NCBI GenBank assembly: GCA_902767775.1
Contig: CACXIP010000015.1
Location: forward strand, 38,931 to 102,930
Direction of reading: 5' to 3'
DNA length: 64,000 nt
From: an uncultured Prevotellaceae bacterium
GTDB taxonomy: Bacteria; Bacteroidota; Bacteroidia; Bacteroidales; Bacteroidaceae
Shown here: positions 45,140 to 52,897 of the stretch, one piece after another
Position numbering within the stretch: position 1 is the stretch's first letter
How the letters are laid out: the number at the start of each line of letters is the position of its first letter
The notes under the pieces: generated by a model
The model's input: only the letters and a program-made list of their open reading frames with translations
What the model was told of the DNA's origin: nothing
The model's database searches: none
Translations under genes and position numbers: made by a program

Positions 45140-46714
45140 TTATTGTTTCTTTCTTTGGTTCTCGGTCTCCTCACGCTTCAGCTGATAGAAGCGGTCGATA
45201 AAATGGATTTGCTCGCTGTTGGGCAGCATGATGAGTGATGCTCCGTTGCTGAACTGCATTGTTGTCGGTTTTGTGGCATCGAAAGCAGGCCAGTAAGGCA
45301 GTCCTTTGCCATTGGGATTGCATGTTTTCGCAAAATTCACCCAATACTGCTGCATGATTTCAGCCACCGCAGCCTCGGCTGGGTATTTTTCCGGCTGAGT
45401 CAGGAACTCCCCATTGAGGTAGAGGATATCATCGGCATGCGCCACACCGCGCCGGCGTGGGTCGCCAGAAAAACTTCTTTTCGAAGGCTGTGCGAGGAAA
45501 GCCGCATAAGCCGGTTGCTTTCCCGTCTTGTTTTGCAGTGACACCCATGCATAGGAAGGCCATGCGAAGCCCATATCGCGGAACATGTCTCCATTGGCAT
45601 GAAATGCCTCATCCACTGTATTGGCAGGATACACTCTCAGAGCTTCCTCTGCCATGTCTCCAAAGATGCCCTTTACGGCACGCTTATAATCCTCTGGTTT
45701 GATGGAATAAGAGAAGAGAGCCCCCTCATCGCTGTTTGTCATCACGATGACCGGAACGTCGTTGTATTCGCCACGCTCATAGAGGCGATATAGGTCATCG
45801 GTGATGACATATCCATCGACACAAGGCCAGAATCCACCGAATCCCACATTGTCTCCAGCGAGTGCGAGTGCATCCATTTTTCTGAGTTGTTTGATTGACT
45901 TTTTCTTCAGATGTTTCTGGAAAGCCAGTCCTTGTTGCTCTGCTCCTTTTTGTGAAGCGTTGGCAACAAGAGAGCGGTTGGCATCAGTCCATGGTGCGAA
46001 CGACCCACCGCTCTGGCTGATGCATGCTCGGAAGAGGCCCTTTGCCAATGGTGATGCACAGAGGATGCTGCAACTTATGGCACCGGCACTCTCTCCGAAA
46101 ATGGTAACCTTAGACGGGTCGCCACCGAAGTTGGCAATGTTGCGCTGCACCCATTGAAGCGCAAATATTTGGTCGAGCAAGCCATAGTTGCCTGAATGTC
46201 CGTTTTTTGATTCTTTGGTCAGCTCGGGATGTGCCATGAATCCCAAAGCCCCTGTGCGGTATTCCACGCTCACGATGACCACGCCCCTTTGAGCCAGATG
46301 TTTCCACAGGTCGCCCCCATAGTGCTCGGTCTGGAATCCACCGCCATGAATCCACACCATCACCGGCAAACGGTCGTTGACGGAAGTAGCAGGGGTGGCA
46401 ATACCGAGATAGAGACAATCCTCACTCATTTTTGGGTGAGACCCATCACGGCGAGACGGCTGTGGTGGCCATGGTCCGAATTCCTCCGCCTTCAGCACCC
46501 CTTCCCATGACTGTGCAGGTTGTGGAGCCTTCCATCTCAAATCACCTACAGGCGGTGCAGCATAGGGTATTGCCTTATATACAGCAAGCTTGCCGTCGGG
46601 TATGCCCTCCAACTCACCAGTTTCCACATGTGTTCTCAGCAATGGTTGTCCTTGAACACTTGTTGCTGCTAAGGCAGCAAACAAGGTCATCACGATGATT
46701 GTCAGTTTTCTCAT
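45140..46714 (-). CDS. Secreted type-B carboxylesterase
   Basis: 524 residues with a signal peptide (MRKLTIIVMTLFAALAATSVQG). The alpha/beta hydrolase core has the oxyanion loop HGGGF (123-127), EDCLYLGIATP and the nucleophile GESAG (Ser209). The catalytic acid region is NSDEGALFSYS and the late His region RRRGVAHADDI. The family includes para-nitrobenzyl and cholin-type esterases with broad ester specificity; in gut Bacteroidota such enzymes often remove acyl groups from glycans. It lies 11 bases behind the cation pump gene and is probably co-transcribed with it. Confidence 0.9.
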   Translation of the reverse strand: MRKLTIIVMTLFAALAATSVQGQPLLRTHVETGELEGIPDGKLAVYKAIPYAAPPVGDLRWKAPQPAQSWEGVLKAEEFGPWPPQPSRRDGSHPKMSEDCLYLGIATPATSVNDRLPVMVWIHGGGFQTEHYGGDLWKHLAQRGVVIVSVEYRTGALGFMAHPELTKESKNGHSGNYGLLDQIFALQWVQRNIANFGGDPSKVTIFGESAGAISCSILCASPLAKGLFRACISQSGGSFAPWTDANRSLVANASQKGAEQQGLAFQKHLKKKSIKQLRKMDALALAGDNVGFGGFWPCVDGYVITDDLYRLYERGEYNDVPVIVMTNSDEGALFSYSIKPEDYKRAVKGIFGDMAEEALRVYPANTVDEAFHANGDMFRDMGFAWPSYAWVSLQNKTGKQPAYAAFLAQPSKRSFSGDPRRRGVAHADDILYLNGEFLTQPEKYPAEAAVAEIMQQYWVNFAKTCNPNGKGLPYWPAFDATKPTTMQFSNGASLIMLPNSEQIHFIDRFYQLKREETENQRKKQ

Positions 46715-46725
46715 AGAATTATCTT

Positions 46726-47640
46726 TTAGGTTGTTACAACGATATCTTCATCAGAATCTTTGAATGGCTCCATGTGGATGGTGACATGTGTCTGTTTGCC
46801 AAAACGCTGTTTGAGTTTTCGCTCGATGTTGGTAGCTTGGTCATGGGCCTCATACAACGAGATATTGCCATCCATCCGCACATGCACCTCGATGGCTATA
46901 CGGTCGCCTATGTTGCGTGTGCGGAGATTATGGGGCTGCTTGACAGCAGGAAAAGACTGTATCAGTGCCATTATCTCATCCTCAGTATCTGAAGGCAGAG
47001 AATGCTCAGTCAGTTCGCCGATACTCGTCTTGAGCAAATCTATAGACACCTTGACCAACATGAAGCCAACGATGATGGAAGCCAGCGGGTCGAGTACTGT
47101 CCATCTGTTGCCAAGCAAGATGGCGCCACCGATGCCAATGGCTGCACCTATTGACGAGAGCGCGTCGCTGCGATGATGCCATGCGTTGGCAATCATCGCC
47201 TGTGAGTCCAAGTTTTTTCCATGACGGACGGTATAACGATAGAGCCACTCCTTGACCAATATAGACAGCAGAGCCACCCATAATGCCAAGACACCTGGAG
47301 CTTCTAACTGTTCTCCTCCAAACCATGCCACCAGTTTCAGTCCACCTGCCACAATGATGCCCGTGGCAGCCGCCATCAGTGCCAATCCGATGATAAAAGA
47401 AGCGATAGTCTCAAACTTCCCGTGTCCATAGTCATGCGACTCATCCTGAGGCTTTGCGCTGATATGTACGAAAACGAGAACCATGATATCGGTAAGGAAA
47501 TCCGACAAGGAGTGCACAGCATCGGCTATCATTGCCGAACTGTGACCGAGCGTGCCTGCGATAAACTTGAACGTCAGCAATGCCACATTTCCTGCACTGC
47601 CCACAAGCGTCACCTTATATATTTCTTTTTCTCGTGTCAT
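46726..47640 (-). CDS. Cation diffusion facilitator transporter
   Basis: 304 residues, six membrane helices in about 12-215 and a C-terminal cytoplasmic ferredoxin-like domain. Metal-site residues are Asp40, His43 and Asp47 in IADAVHSLSDFLTD and the His/Asp of ANAWHHRSDAL. A proton-coupled exporter of divalent metals, most likely Zn or Fe/Mn. It is first in the unit with the carboxylesterase. Confidence 0.92.
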   Translation of the reverse strand: MTREKEIYKVTLVGSAGNVALLTFKFIAGTLGHSSAMIADAVHSLSDFLTDIMVLVFVHISAKPQDESHDYGHGKFETIASFIIGLALMAAATGIIVAGGLKLVAWFGGEQLEAPGVLALWVALLSILVKEWLYRYTVRHGKNLDSQAMIANAWHHRSDALSSIGAAIGIGGAILLGNRWTVLDPLASIIVGFMLVKVSIDLLKTSIGELTEHSLPSDTEDEIMALIQSFPAVKQPHNLRTRNIGDRIAIEVHVRMDGNISLYEAHDQATNIERKLKQRFGKQTHVTIHMEPFKDSDEDIVVTT

Positions 47641-47659
47641 GCAATCGGTTTTTCACATG

Positions 47660-47667
47660 CAAAAATA
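47660..47667 (-). promoter_or_regulatory. -7 promoter element for the cation pump/esterase unit
   Basis: Minus-strand TATTTTTG, 20 bases from the ATG. Confidence 0.5.
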
Positions 47668-47694
47668 AGTATTTTTTTATAAAACACAAAAATT

Positions 47695-47717
47695 GGATGA
47701 GGGATGAGAGATGAATG
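47695..47717. repeat. Degenerate copy of the GATGAGGGATGA spacer repeat
   Basis: GGATGAGGGATGAGAGATGA and onward. It shares the arm word of the hairpin at 32475-32522. Confidence 0.5.
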
Positions 47718-47762
47718 TGGAAGGTTTATTTGCTTTTTGTTCGCATAATCAGTTTTTTGAAC

Positions 47763-47770
47763 TACCTTTG
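47763..47770 (+). promoter_or_regulatory. -7 promoter element for the EamA transporter
   Basis: TACCTTTG followed by CGG, 21 bases before the ATG. Confidence 0.6.
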
Positions 47771-47791
47771 CGGAAGATTATAAGCTAACAG

Positions 47792-48727
47792 ATGAGATAC
47801 CTTGGAGAAATCATTTCGTTGGGCGTGGCCTGTTCATGGACTGTAGCAGCATTGTTCAGTGAGGTAGGAAGCCGCAGATTTGGCGTTTTTGTGATGAACG
47901 TATGGCGGATGGGCATTGCCCTTCTCTTCTCCGCCCTTCTGATGTGGTATGTTTTTGGAAGCCCCTACCCTGTCTATGCCGGTCACTCAACCTGGGGCTG
48001 GCTGTTGTTGTCGGGAGTTGTAGGCTATTTTTTCGGTGATTGGTGCCTGTTCAACAGTTATCTAACCATAGGTTCACGAATCGGTCAGCTGTTCATGACC
48101 CTTGCCCCTATGTTTGCCGCGCTCACCGCATGGGTGATGTTGGGACAAACCTTGTCGTGGAGTGCCTTGCTTGCCATGGCCGTCACCCTCACCGGCATCG
48201 CCATATCCGTACTTGGCAGAGGAGAACACCACAAGATAGGAGTGGCGCTTCCCACCAATGGCATTCTCTACGGGATTGGAGCCGGAATGGGGCAAGGTGT
48301 GGGCTTGGTACTCAGCAAGATAGGCCTTGACCATTATCTTGCCGATGTGCCAGCCAGTTTGTTGCCTTCGGTGGAAAACTACCTGCCTTTCGGTTCCAAT
48401 ATGATTCGTTGTGTGGCCGGTTTTGTATGTTTTACGCTCTGGTTGTTCTTTCGAGGTGAGGGAGCCAAACTCAAAACGAGCGCATATGACTGGCGTGGAT
48501 TGGCCATCGTTGTTCTCGTTGTCTTCTCCGGACCATTTATTGGTGTCGGTTTCTCTCTGATGGCAGTTCAATACACGGCAGCAGGTATCGCCTCCACTCT
48601 GATGGCCCTCACCCCCATCTTTATTTTGCTGCCCTCTCGATGGTTATTCGGGCAGCCCATCACCACACGCAATGTCTTGGGAGCAGTAATATCGTGCGTT
48701 GGAGTGTCGTTGTTCTTTTTGATATGA
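47792..48727 (+). CDS. EamA/DMT-family transporter
   Basis: 311 residues, ten hydrophobic helices in two EamA repeats (1-140 and 160-311). MRYLGEIISLGVACSWTVAALFSEVGSRRFG opens the first, GILYGIGAGMGQGVGLVLSKIGL the second, and it ends FLLPSRWLFGQPITTRNVLGAVISCVGVSLFF-type. Drug/metabolite exporter superfamily; substrate unknown. It converges on the acetylesterase-like gene with 6 bases between stops. Confidence 0.9.
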   Translation: MRYLGEIISLGVACSWTVAALFSEVGSRRFGVFVMNVWRMGIALLFSALLMWYVFGSPYPVYAGHSTWGWLLLSGVVGYFFGDWCLFNSYLTIGSRIGQLFMTLAPMFAALTAWVMLGQTLSWSALLAMAVTLTGIAISVLGRGEHHKIGVALPTNGILYGIGAGMGQGVGLVLSKIGLDHYLADVPASLLPSVENYLPFGSNMIRCVAGFVCFTLWLFFRGEGAKLKTSAYDWRGLAIVVLVVFSGPFIGVGFSLMAVQYTAAGIASTLMALTPIFILLPSRWLFGQPITTRNVLGAVISCVGVSLFFLI

Positions 48728-48733
48728 ATGCGT

Positions 48734-50491
48734 CTATCTCACCACAATCTTTCTGCCGTTTTGGATGTAGATACCACGGACAGGAGATGAGACGCTGCGG
48801 CCCTGAAGGTCGTAGATGCTCTTTGAGTCGTCATTGGCATCATTGCTTACATTCATAATGTTCGATGCCACCTCCTTATCTATGGTTAAGGTCTGTTCGG
48901 CTGTATTGAGGATTTCCCATTTCGACAAGTCGTCAGACTCGAAATCGCCGTTGTACACCAATTCTTTGTCAGCACCTTTCTCCATGCATGACACCTCATC
49001 GAAATACACATTCCCTGCAATCTGTCCGATGGCAAACTGAAGAATGTCATGAGGATAAGATGCAGTGAATTCCCACTTGAAGTTCTTGAACGCATCAGTC
49101 ACTCTGTAGGTAGACAGCTTTTGCACATCGGTGCTGTTGCCGTCCTGGTCTTTGTTGGGACTATCTGACCATACAAACCAAGGAGCGCAACTTCCAGATT
49201 TGTCAGTCTTGATTTTAGCCTTGACAACGTAAACCTTACCTTTGACCAAAGGCTCCAGCAATGTTGTCCTACACATTCTGTCGCCAATGTTTTTACCAGC
49301 GCTGCTGTTGCTGACCACCAATACATTGTTCTTGGCAGGGTCGAGGCTGTTCACCTGGAACGCTACCGACTGAGTGTTTCCTGTAAAGTCGGTGTACTCC
49401 ACCATCACGGAGCCCGTGCCCTCCCCGATGGCAGTGATGACGTTTTTGTCGACAGACAGGAAATCAGGAACCGTGAGCTTTACGTCAGCTGTGACCTCCT
49501 CTGTATGAGCATCTGCGAAAACAGCTTTGACTATGATGGTTTTTGTCTCACCAATCTTCATTGTCGCGTCTGCAATCTTATTAAGTTTGGAAGCAGCGAG
49601 GAAAGATTTGAGATTGTCGGGCATCTTGTAGTCAGGGTCGGCCTTCGGTTCCATTCCCATCACCTTCAGTGTCTCGTATGCATATCGCTTTCCCATGATA
49701 CGGTAACCCGACGCATTGAAATGCCAAGGGTCTTGTCCGTTGCCAGGAACATCCTTTGCGCTGACGACATGAGCCGTAGGGATTACCTGCGGGAGACGTG
49801 CGATGACCGCGTTGTGTCCATAACAAGCTCCACCCATGTTCTCATACAATGTCTCGCCAGCGAACAGCGGCACGTTCTCTGCCTCAAGACCGAGGTCTGT
49901 AAGGATATCGTTGTAGATTTTCTTCACCTTATTGGGCCAGTCCTGCTGTGTGTTGTTCGACTCTCCCTGATGCAGGAGGATACCCTTGATGACACCCACC
50001 TCCTGCGCCTTTTTCGCCATGGCGATGAGGCGTCCATAGGGATTGCCTGCATAGTAATTTTTGGCAAGTGTGACATACCATTCATTCTGGTTGGCAGAGA
50101 TGGTGCTCTTGTATCTGTCCTTGTCGAACATCTCAATGGGTGAGCCTCCCATAGCCACTGCCACCACACCGATTTTCACATCTGCAGGCATCGCCGCCAC
50201 CATGGTGCGCCCAAAGTAATCAGCCATGCCTAATTTTCCCATCGGGCTCACGATGGGACAGAATGCGGTGTACCACTCACCCAACGTGCGCTTGGGACTG
50301 TCGAAATTGGTTGTCGCCAGCATTTGGAAACGAGGGTCGACATATTTGTTGTCAATGGTTTCCCACTGAGCATTTCCCTCCATGTTGGACTGTCCGAAAC
50401 AGAGGTAGATGTGGAAATTGGGGTCAACATCGGCTTTTGCTCCGATGAAGGAAGTTGCCAGCATGATTCCGGCTATTACAAGACGTTTCAT
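48734..50491 (-). CDS. Secreted sialate-O-acetylesterase-like SGNH esterase with C-terminal sorting tail
   Basis: 585 residues, signal peptide MKRLVIAGIMLATSFIGAKA. The SGNH-type domain (24-285) has block I FGQSNMEG (Ser35), HQGESNN (174-180) and the Asp-x-x-His pair DPWHF (Asp254, His257). The family deacetylates xylan or sialic acids (CE6/CE20-like). A second domain (about 290-395) is an Ig-like beta region and a third (400-540) looks carbohydrate-binding-like (NSSAGKNIGDRMCRTTLLEPLVKGKVYVVKAKIKT). It ends with YDLQGRSVSSPVRGIYIQNG, the type-IX-secretion-like tail pattern. It is probably released or attached at the cell surface. Confidence 0.87.
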   Translation of the reverse strand: MKRLVIAGIMLATSFIGAKADVDPNFHIYLCFGQSNMEGNAQWETIDNKYVDPRFQMLATTNFDSPKRTLGEWYTAFCPIVSPMGKLGMADYFGRTMVAAMPADVKIGVVAVAMGGSPIEMFDKDRYKSTISANQNEWYVTLAKNYYAGNPYGRLIAMAKKAQEVGVIKGILLHQGESNNTQQDWPNKVKKIYNDILTDLGLEAENVPLFAGETLYENMGGACYGHNAVIARLPQVIPTAHVVSAKDVPGNGQDPWHFNASGYRIMGKRYAYETLKVMGMEPKADPDYKMPDNLKSFLAASKLNKIADATMKIGETKTIIVKAVFADAHTEEVTADVKLTVPDFLSVDKNVITAIGEGTGSVMVEYTDFTGNTQSVAFQVNSLDPAKNNVLVVSNSSAGKNIGDRMCRTTLLEPLVKGKVYVVKAKIKTDKSGSCAPWFVWSDSPNKDQDGNSTDVQKLSTYRVTDAFKNFKWEFTASYPHDILQFAIGQIAGNVYFDEVSCMEKGADKELVYNGDFESDDLSKWEILNTAEQTLTIDKEVASNIMNVSNDANDDSKSIYDLQGRSVSSPVRGIYIQNGRKIVVR

Positions 50492-50525
50492 TTAGTTGTT
50501 GTTTTTGGATTGTTTTTACTGAGTG

Positions 50526-50533
50526 CAAAAATA
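50526..50533 (-). promoter_or_regulatory. -7 promoter element for the SGNH esterase
   Basis: Minus-strand TATTTTTG, 35 bases before the ATG. Confidence 0.5.
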
Positions 50534-50640
50534 TCATTTATCGATGACTCTGCAAAACAAATTAGGTAAAAAGGTTTGTCAGATGTTGAAGTCATCCTCA
50601 AAAAACTTCTCTTTTATTGGAATTTATAGTTGATTTGCAT

Positions 50641-50648
50641 TATCTTTG
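50641..50648 (+). promoter_or_regulatory. -7 promoter element for the two unknown genes at 50.7-51.9 kb
   Basis: TATCTTTG followed by CACA, 41 bases before the ATG, with a TTG at 50617-50619. Confidence 0.65.
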
Positions 50649-50689
50649 CACATACATAATTACTATTCTATAACTATCAACCAATTGTT

Positions 50690-51250
50690 ATGAACGAGAA
50701 TTTCCCATATGGCTATGATGTGAATGCCTATATTGACAAGGCATTCGAGCAGATGAAAGAGCTCTATCCTTGGGCAAAAAAGGAGATGTTCAGGAAGGAG
50801 TGGTCATATGCCATTGAACAAGAAAACGGTGAATATCAATATGTCACTTATTTCAAATGGAAAGATGGCCAGATAGACCGTAATGTATTAAATTGCGATG
50901 GTGAGGAGTTTATTGAAAACATCATCAGCCACCATAATAGCTGGATTGAGGATGAAAATCCCGTGACGGAAACTTTCGATGTACCTGCCTCATGCAGATG
51001 TAGTGGCGGTTGGTATCTTGAGGTTTATCGGATACAAAAGCATAAGTTAGGAGGCTATTCAGCCTTCGTCCAGGCAGGCAACCGCTCGGCGGGAGGGTCA
51101 AGGACGTTTTTCATCCCGCCAGCATATTTCAAACTACCTTGGGAGGAATTTCTTGATAAGTATCTTGAGTTGGTTTCCCCTGGTCCATTTTATGTAGGCA
51201 GAGACGACATTGAAAAAGCCAAAGGTCTCAAAGAATTCCTCGGTTATTGA
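50690..51250 (+). CDS. Unrecognised soluble protein
   Basis: 186 residues, no signal peptide or membrane segment. Rich in aromatic residues (YPWAKKEMFRKEWSYAIEQENGEYQYVTYFKWKDGQ). Residues 105-135 have a CRCSGGWYLEVYRIQKH strand pair followed by a GNRSAGGSRTFF loop, and the end is PGPFYVGRDDIEKAKGLKEFLGY. I do not recognise a family. It resembles small immunity-type or contingency proteins only in size and acidity, which is weak. It is followed 19 bases later by a lipoprotein gene. Confidence 0.7.
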   Translation: MNENFPYGYDVNAYIDKAFEQMKELYPWAKKEMFRKEWSYAIEQENGEYQYVTYFKWKDGQIDRNVLNCDGEEFIENIISHHNSWIEDENPVTETFDVPASCRCSGGWYLEVYRIQKHKLGGYSAFVQAGNRSAGGSRTFFIPPAYFKLPWEEFLDKYLELVSPGPFYVGRDDIEKAKGLKEFLGY

Positions 51251-51269
51251 AAATCATTAAATAAAAAAT

Positions 51270-51884
51270 ATGAATAAGATTGTTTATTTTTTGTTGGTTT
51301 TAGCCGTCATAGCATGTGGCAATAAGACAACTGGAAAAGTGAATGCTGCTGACTCAGCAAAAGAGAATGACAAAACTGTTGCTGAGGCGGATGATGACTA
51401 TGTTCCCCAGCGTTCCGACTATTCTTTCCGTTCAGAAGTACGGACAATAAAAGATGATGACGAAGTGCGCTGGGATTCTATTATCGTCTATCTGGCTGAT
51501 GCAAAGGGACATACGCTTGAACTTTATAGTCAGGCTATGCCACTCGACACAATGAATTGGCAAAAGGGCAGCATAGGGGAAATTGAAGAAGAAGATTGGA
51601 ACTTCGACGGTATTCCCGACCTTCAGGTGTGTACAGGACCGATGAACGGTTTTGGCAACTACACTTATGATGTCTGGCTTTGGGATGACAAGGCTCATCA
51701 ATTTAATCAGTTGAATTACGACTGCGAAATCTATAGCCCAAAAATCGACTCAGAAAACAAGTGTATTGTCAGCTCCTGGCGTCTTGATGACGATGTGGAA
51801 ATTGTCCGCTATAAGTGGAAAGACGGAAAACTCGTTGAGACAGAACGGGAGCAAATGTCATACAGTGACTTGGTGGGGGAATGA
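51270..51884 (+). CDS. Small lipoprotein of unknown function
   Basis: 204 residues. MNKIVYFLLVLAVIACGNK is a short lipoprotein signal with Cys16. The mature part is acidic and includes WNFDGIPDLQVCTGPMNGFGNYTYDVWLWDD, a D-x-D/N-x-x-D-L pattern like calcium-binding or FG-GAP-like repeats, then repeated strand motifs (EIVRYKWKDGKLVETERE). Co-transcribed with the gene before it. Its 3' end converges on tcdA. Confidence 0.7.
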   Translation: MNKIVYFLLVLAVIACGNKTTGKVNAADSAKENDKTVAEADDDYVPQRSDYSFRSEVRTIKDDDEVRWDSIIVYLADAKGHTLELYSQAMPLDTMNWQKGSIGEIEEEDWNFDGIPDLQVCTGPMNGFGNYTYDVWLWDDKAHQFNQLNYDCEIYSPKIDSENKCIVSSWRLDDDVEIVRYKWKDGKLVETEREQMSYSDLVGE

Positions 51885-51899
51885 CATAGGCCGATTCCC

Positions 51900-52697
51900 C
51901 TATCCTATTGCATCCTTGATGACCAATCCCGCCAACATGAAACCGAAAATGGCGGTTATATGTGCCATTGTGCCGTTAATCTGAGCTTTTGACGAGCACC
52001 ACTCATGGTTAAGCAGGTCGGGATTGCCGGGACCAGTTTTCGCTTTAGGACACATGCATTTCTCCGTGCCACAGGTAGCATTATGCCCCTTGTTTTGCAG
52101 CAATTCATCGGAGAAGACGCAGAGGAATTTCCGTTTTGGGAACTGTTTGGTCTCCTTGAACCGCCTTCGCAGCGCACGAGCTAAAGGGTCGCCTTGCACC
52201 TTCCAAAACTCATCCACCTTGATGCGCGTGGGGTCCATCTTCAGTGCGGCTCCCATTGACGAGAAGAATTTTTTCTTCATCCTGCATGCCATCAGGATGA
52301 GCAGCTGCTTGTCTTTCAGTGAGTCGATGGCATCGATGATATAGTCGTAACTGGCAAGATTGAAGCTGTCGGCAGTCTCAGCTGTGAAAATCTGCTGCAG
52401 GGCTATGATGTCGGCAGATGGATTGATGGCGAGCAACCGTTCACGCAAAGCATCTACCTTCACCTGTCCCACGGTTTTCGTCGTCGCCATCAACTGTCGG
52501 TTGATATTGGTGATGCACACACGGTCGGAATCAACAATGGTCAGATGCTGGATTCCAGAGCGCACCAGACTCTCGGCGCACCACGAGCCTACGCCGCCCA
52601 CGCCGAAGATGATAACTTTCTTGCTGCTAAGCAAATTCATCGATTCCTCGCCCACCAACAACTCTGTTCTTCGAAATATTGCTTGTTCTATTGCCAT
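51900..52697 (-). CDS. tcdA: tRNA threonylcarbamoyladenosine dehydratase
   Basis: E1-like (ThiF/MoeB family) enzyme that cyclises t6A37 in tRNA. 265 residues. The ATP-binding loop is FGVGGVGSWCAESLVRSG (32-38 core), followed by DSDRVCITNINRQ with the adenylation Arg. The DYIIDAIDSLKDKQLLI stretch and the C-terminal hydrophobic membrane-contact tail (GTMAHITAIFGFMLAGLVIKDAIG) are typical of TcdA/CsdL. Confidence 0.93.
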   Translation of the reverse strand: MAIEQAIFRRTELLVGEESMNLLSSKKVIIFGVGGVGSWCAESLVRSGIQHLTIVDSDRVCITNINRQLMATTKTVGQVKVDALRERLLAINPSADIIALQQIFTAETADSFNLASYDYIIDAIDSLKDKQLLILMACRMKKKFFSSMGAALKMDPTRIKVDEFWKVQGDPLARALRRRFKETKQFPKRKFLCVFSDELLQNKGHNATCGTEKCMCPKAKTGPGNPDLLNHEWCSSKAQINGTMAHITAIFGFMLAGLVIKDAIG

Positions 52698-52741
52698 GCT
52701 CTTGCCTATATCCTAAATGACATTAACTATATAATTGGGAG

Positions 52742-52749
52742 CAAAGGTA
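52742..52749 (-). promoter_or_regulatory. -7 promoter element for tcdA
   Basis: Minus-strand TACCTTTG followed by GCTC, 44 bases upstream of the ATG. Confidence 0.6.
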
Positions 52750-52848
52750 CTGATTTTTCCTGATTTTTTCGTTTCTTTAGGGGCAATTTCACCTACTTTG
52801 TATCCTTAATTGTCACTGAATAGAAAAAGGAAAGATATGATAAATGCA

Positions 52849-52876
52849 GAAACGGCGGTTTAAATGCCGCCGTTTC
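52849..52876 (-). terminator. Hairpin terminator after the C10 protease gene
   Basis: GAAACGGCGG / CCGCCGTTTC, a perfect 10-bp stem with an 8-base loop, 22 bases past the stop. The T-run is weak on both strands. Confidence 0.65.
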
Positions 52877-52897
52877 TTAAATTCATTATTTGCTTGA

